From: Fimenecus sp964527585
Lineage (GTDB): Bacteria > Bacillota > Clostridia > Oscillospirales > Acutalibacteraceae
Assembly (NCBI GenBank): GCA_964527585.1
Contig: CAZGPE010000001.1
Span: 95,251 to 159,250 of the forward strand
Reading direction: 5' to 3'
DNA length: 64,000 bases
The notes under the pieces: model-generated
The model's input: only the letters and a program-made list of their open reading frames with translations
Database searches by the model: none
What the model was told of the DNA's origin: nothing
Shown: piece after piece, positions 60,843 through 64,000 of the stretch
Position numbering within the stretch: the stretch's first letter is position 1
Layout: each line of letters begins with the position of its first letter
Translations under genes and position numbers: made by a program

Positions 60843-62201
60843 TTATTCGTCGGCATCTTCCCGACTGTCTTTTGGCATAATTTCGACTTTAACTTTACCT
60901 ATTCTTCGTTCTTCGACATTTATAACGGTAAATTTAATATTTTCGAATTCCACAACATCTTCGTTTTCGCTGTCCTCTTTGGGAAGATAGCCCAAACGGC
61001 TTATAATAAATCCGCCCAATGTATCGTAATCGCCGTCGGGCAGTTTTATTCCGAGTTTTTCTTCGACTTCGTCGATATAAGTTATGCCGTCAACGGTAAA
61101 TGTCGTTTCGTTGATTTTCGAAATCTCTTCGTCTTCGTTATCATATTCGTCCTGAACATTGCCTACGATAGACTCGATAACATCTTCAAATGTTACAATA
61201 CCCGCCGTTCCGCCGTATTCGTCGACAACAACAGCCATTTGAATGTGCTTTTCGATCATTTCGCTGAGCAATTCGCTGCAATGCTTGGTTTCGGGAACAT
61301 AATATGCCTGACGCATAAAGTCTTTTATCGTCTTGCTTTTGGGAAGAGACGAGCCGACATATTTGAGCAAATCCTTAACATATATAATTCCTACGATATT
61401 GTCCTGATCGTCTTCGTATACGGGAATTCTCGAATGGCCGCATTCGATTGCCATTTTCGAAATTTCGCTTAACGGCTCTTCAATATCGGCACAGTCCATA
61501 TCGGTTCTGTGAGTCATAATATCTCCGACATCCATATCGTCGAACTCGAAAATGTTGTTTATCATTTCCTTCTGGACATCTTCGATTACGCCTTTTTCCT
61601 GACCGACATCAACCATCATACGAATTTCCTCTTCGGTAACGACTTCCTCGTCGGCGTTCGGATCAATTCCGAAAATACGCACTATCGTATTGGTTGAAGC
61701 GGAAAGCAGTTTAACGAAAGGCTTCGTAACTCTGTTTACAAAAAGCAGTACAGGTACAACGGTAAACGATACTTTTTCCGGGCGCTGCATTGCGATTTTT
61801 TTCGGTGCGAGTTCACCTAAAACAAGTGAAAAATACGAAGTGATTATCGTAATAAGTACCGTCGAAACAGCTGAAATCACTCCCAGGGGAATGTAGTTGA
61901 CAACAGATGTTAAAGCAAGTTTATCGGTAATCATAACGGCAAAACTCTGAGATGCGGTGGCACTCGTCAAAAATCCGGCAAGTGTAACGCCTATCTGAAT
62001 TGTCGAAAGAAAATTACTCGAATTTTCGGTAAGTTTCAAAATCTGTTTGGCTTTTTTGTTTCCTTCTTCCGCCATTTTTTCGATTTTATTGTCATTAAGA
62101 GAAATAATGGCAATCTCACTCATTGCGAAAAACGCATTGAACATAATAAGTACAAACAGCAAAAAGATTTTAAGCAAAATGCCGGCAGGGTCTGAATCCA
62201 T
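60843..62201 (-). CDS. CNNM/CorC-family (hemolysin-like) membrane protein
   Basis: 452 residues. An N-terminal DUF21/CNNM membrane domain with four helices (LIMFNAFFAMSEIAIISL) is followed by a CBS pair (about 205-330, DIMTHRTDMDCADIEEPL and VVVDEYGGTAGIVTFEDVIE) and a C-terminal CorC_HlyC domain. The family includes Mg2+ (or Co2+) transporters and efflux proteins such as YhdP and MpfA. The older name hemolysin has little support. A promoter and AGGAGAG lie upstream of ATG 62201. Confidence 0.92.
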   Translation of the reverse strand: MDSDPAGILLKIFLLFVLIMFNAFFAMSEIAIISLNDNKIEKMAEEGNKKAKQILKLTENSSNFLSTIQIGVTLAGFLTSATASQSFAVMITDKLALTSVVNYIPLGVISAVSTVLITIITSYFSLVLGELAPKKIAMQRPEKVSFTVVPVLLFVNRVTKPFVKLLSASTNTIVRIFGIDPNADEEVVTEEEIRMMVDVGQEKGVIEDVQKEMINNIFEFDDMDVGDIMTHRTDMDCADIEEPLSEISKMAIECGHSRIPVYEDDQDNIVGIIYVKDLLKYVGSSLPKSKTIKDFMRQAYYVPETKHCSELLSEMIEKHIQMAVVVDEYGGTAGIVTFEDVIESIVGNVQDEYDNEDEEISKINETTFTVDGITYIDEVEEKLGIKLPDGDYDTLGGFIISRLGYLPKEDSENEDVVEFENIKFTVINVEERRIGKVKVEIMPKDSREDADE

Positions 62202-62246
62202 AGAATAATACTCTCCTTAAAATATAAATATAATATTTAATTGTAT

Positions 62247-62275
62247 ATTGTATATTAAAACACGGTTATAGTCAA
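62247..62275 (-). promoter_or_regulatory. Promoter of the CNNM-trpS unit
   Basis: Minus-strand TTGACT (62270-62275), 17-base spacer, TACAAT (62247-62252). Confidence 0.75.
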
Positions 62276-62360
62276 GAGCCGTGAAAACCAAATGCTTGAA
62301 AACATGGCATATTACACCATAATCGGCATATATTTTCGTCATTTTTTCAGCAAATTGTTG

Positions 62361-62389
62361 TTTACATAATATTTCAAAAGTGATAAAAT
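62361..62389 (+). promoter_or_regulatory. Promoter of the pyruvate:ferredoxin oxidoreductase gene
   Basis: TTTACA (62361-62366), 17-base spacer, TAAAAT (62384-62389), about 50 bases before the ATG. Confidence 0.7.
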
Positions 62390-62437
62390 GTTTTTGTATG
62401 CTAATACAGTTATCAAACCTTCAAGGAGGAAATAAAA

Positions 62438-64000
62438 ATGGCAGAAACAAAGGCTCCCGTAGTCAGAAGTTCAAAGACTATGGACGGCAATACCGCTGCT
62501 GCTCATGTTTCATACGCATTTACAGAAGTAGCCGGTATTTATCCTATCACTCCCTCAAGCCCTATGGCTGATTATGTTGATCAGTGGTCGGCTCAGGGAC
62601 AGAAAAACATTTTCGGCACAACAGTTAAAGTTGCGGAAATGCAGTCCGAAGCAGGCGCTTCGGGTACAGTACACGGCTCACTTGCCGCAGGTGCACTTAC
62701 TACAACTTACACAGCATCTCAGGGACTCCTTCTTATGATCCCCAATATGTATAAAATTGCGGGTGAATTGCTTCCGACGGTTTTCCATGTATCAGCCCGT
62801 TGCGTAGCTTCCCACGCTCTTAACATTTTCGGAGACCATTCGGATGTTTACGCTTGCCGTCAGACCGGTTTCGCTATGCTTGCGGAAACCAACTGTCAGG
62901 AAGTTATGGACCTTGCCGCTGTCGCTCATCTTTCGGCAATCAAAGGCAGAGTTCCCTTCATCAACTTCTTTGACGGATTCCGTACTTCTCACGAAATTCA
63001 GAAAATCAAAGTTTGGGATTACGAAGATCTTAAAGAAATGTGCGATATGGACGCTGTAGAAGCGTTCCGTAAGCGTGCTCTCAACCCCGAAAGACCCGTT
63101 ATGAGAGGTTCTCACGAAAACGGCGATATTTTCTTCCAGCACAGAGAAGCCTGCAACGAATATTATGCTAAAGTTCCTTCAATCGTTGAAGAATATATGG
63201 GTAAGGTCAACGAAAAACTCGGTACGGACTACAAACTCTTCAACTACTACGGCGCTCCCGATGCAGAAAGAGTTATCGTAGCAATGGGTTCCGTTTGCGA
63301 TGTTGCCGAAGAAGTAATTGATTACCTTCTTGCAAAGGGCGAAAAAGTCGGTCTTATCAAAGTCCGTCTTTACAGACCTTTCTCGACAAAAGCATTTGTT
63401 GACGCTATCCCCGAAACAGTTAAAAAAATCGCAGTTCTCGACAGAACAAAGGAACCCGGTTCAATCGGCGAACCGCTCTTCCTCGATGTTATCGCAGCTC
63501 TTAACGAACAGGGCAGAGACGGAATTAAAGTTTGCGGCGGCAGATACGGTTTGGGTTCGAAAGACACACCTCCCGCAAGCATTTTCGCAGTTTACGAACA
63601 CCTCAATGCCGATGTTCCCGCAAGAGCGTTTACAATCGGTATCAATGATGATGTAACTCATCTTTCTCTTGAAGAAAAACCCGCACCGATCACTGCCGCA
63701 GAAGGCACAATCGAGTGTAAATTCTGGGGTCTCGGCGGCGACGGTACAGTCGGTGCAAACAAAGACTCAATCAAAATCATCGGCGACCATACAGATAAAT
63801 ATGTTCAGGCATATTTCCAGTATGACTCCAAAAAGACAGGCGGTATTACAATTTCCCACTTGCGTTTCGGAGATAAACCCATCAAGAGTTCATACTATAT
63901 AAACAAAGCCGACTTTGTTGCCTGCCATAACCCGTCATACATTGAAAAAGGCTACAAGATGGTTCAGGATGTTAAACCCGGCGGTATCTTCCTTATCAAC
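62438..64000 (+). CDS. nifJ: Pyruvate:ferredoxin (flavodoxin) oxidoreductase, N-terminal part (cut by window)
   Basis: 521 codons are visible from ATG 62438 (AAGGAGGA eight bases upstream) and the frame is open at the right edge. A single-chain PFOR is about 1,170 residues, so roughly 45 percent is present. Domain I has GNTAAAHVSYAFTEVAGIYPITPSSPMADYVD and domain II includes GSVCDVAEEVIDYL. After that, FWGLGGDGTVGANKDSIKIIG starts the gamma-type domain. The enzyme makes acetyl-CoA, CO2 and reduced ferredoxin. This ferredoxin is the electron source for the Rnf complex upstream. Translation-optimised codons and a strong ribosome site fit high expression. Confidence 0.97.
   Translation, partial: MAETKAPVVRSSKTMDGNTAAAHVSYAFTEVAGIYPITPSSPMADYVDQWSAQGQKNIFGTTVKVAEMQSEAGASGTVHGSLAAGALTTTYTASQGLLLMIPNMYKIAGELLPTVFHVSARCVASHALNIFGDHSDVYACRQTGFAMLAETNCQEVMDLAAVAHLSAIKGRVPFINFFDGFRTSHEIQKIKVWDYEDLKEMCDMDAVEAFRKRALNPERPVMRGSHENGDIFFQHREACNEYYAKVPSIVEEYMGKVNEKLGTDYKLFNYYGAPDAERVIVAMGSVCDVAEEVIDYLLAKGEKVGLIKVRLYRPFSTKAFVDAIPETVKKIAVLDRTKEPGSIGEPLFLDVIAALNEQGRDGIKVCGGRYGLGSKDTPPASIFAVYEHLNADVPARAFTIGINDDVTHLSLEEKPAPITAAEGTIECKFWGLGGDGTVGANKDSIKIIGDHTDKYVQAYFQYDSKKTGGITISHLRFGDKPIKSSYYINKADFVACHNPSYIEKGYKMVQDVKPGGIFLIN

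Overview
The window looks like a chromosomal segment of an anaerobic, low-to-moderate-GC Firmicute of class Clostridia, probably an uncultured gut Oscillospiraceae/Ruminococcaceae-type bacterium. The basis is the gene content: an Rnf complex in the clostridial order C-D-G-E-A-B, pyruvate:ferredoxin oxidoreductase, a ctsR-mcsA-mcsB-clpC operon, HemZ, a RecJ-RelA-Dtd block, SpoVB/MazG/HU/RqcP neighbours, and strong TTGACA-17-TATAAT type promoters. The 100-N run shows that this is a draft scaffold.

Layout. 1-1790 (minus): purE behind a ZTP-type riboswitch, then azlCD. 1791-2694: gene-free DNA holding GC-rich hairpins, including an exact 65-bp tandem array. 2695-3297 (plus): a cytidylate-kinase-like gene. 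3358-6650 (minus): SpoVB-like flippase, MazG, HU and RqcP. 6711-14455 (minus): a tightly packed recJ-relA-dtd-MBL-hemZ-nucleoside kinase operon. 14748-16652 (plus): a membrane NDP-sugar dehydratase. 16653-18175: a second hairpin-repeat locus with a contig join, a candidate small RNA and tRNA-Pro. 18176-20204 (plus): a compact Sel1/TPR, J-domain-like and HIRAN cassette, the best candidate here for an undescribed system. 20257-24110 (minus): two membrane proteins (one DUF5058), a lipase-like hydrolase and a diguanylate cyclase. 24267-25861 (plus): a cysteine-rich protein and a HAD phosphatase. 25929-27253 (minus): an anSME-like radical SAM enzyme. 27301-30372 (plus): a DtxR/MntR-type regulator followed by uxaB-uxaA for hexuronate breakdown. 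Then come tRNA-Thr and a PHP phosphatase.

31480-43012 (minus) is housekeeping: secA, then rnj - minimal DHH phosphodiesterase (gdpP position) - rplI - dnaB - tilS - hpt - ftsH. 43095-44267 is a phosphohexomutase-like protein without its catalytic motifs. 44395-46470 (plus) carries rnhA and a GPH-type symporter. 46524-50994 is the CtsR regulon with two perfect CtsR boxes and a small gene just upstream. 51543-58508 is a nine-gene apbE - NusG-II - Gx - rnfCDGEAB unit: ApbE probably attaches FMN to the TGAT motifs of RnfG and RnfD, and the complex couples ferredoxin oxidation to NAD reduction and ion pumping. 58656-64000 has an iron alcohol dehydrogenase, trpS, a CNNM/CorC-type protein and the 5' part of nifJ/por, whose product supplies reduced ferredoxin to Rnf.

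All functional calls come from reading motifs and gene order by eye. No database search was possible.
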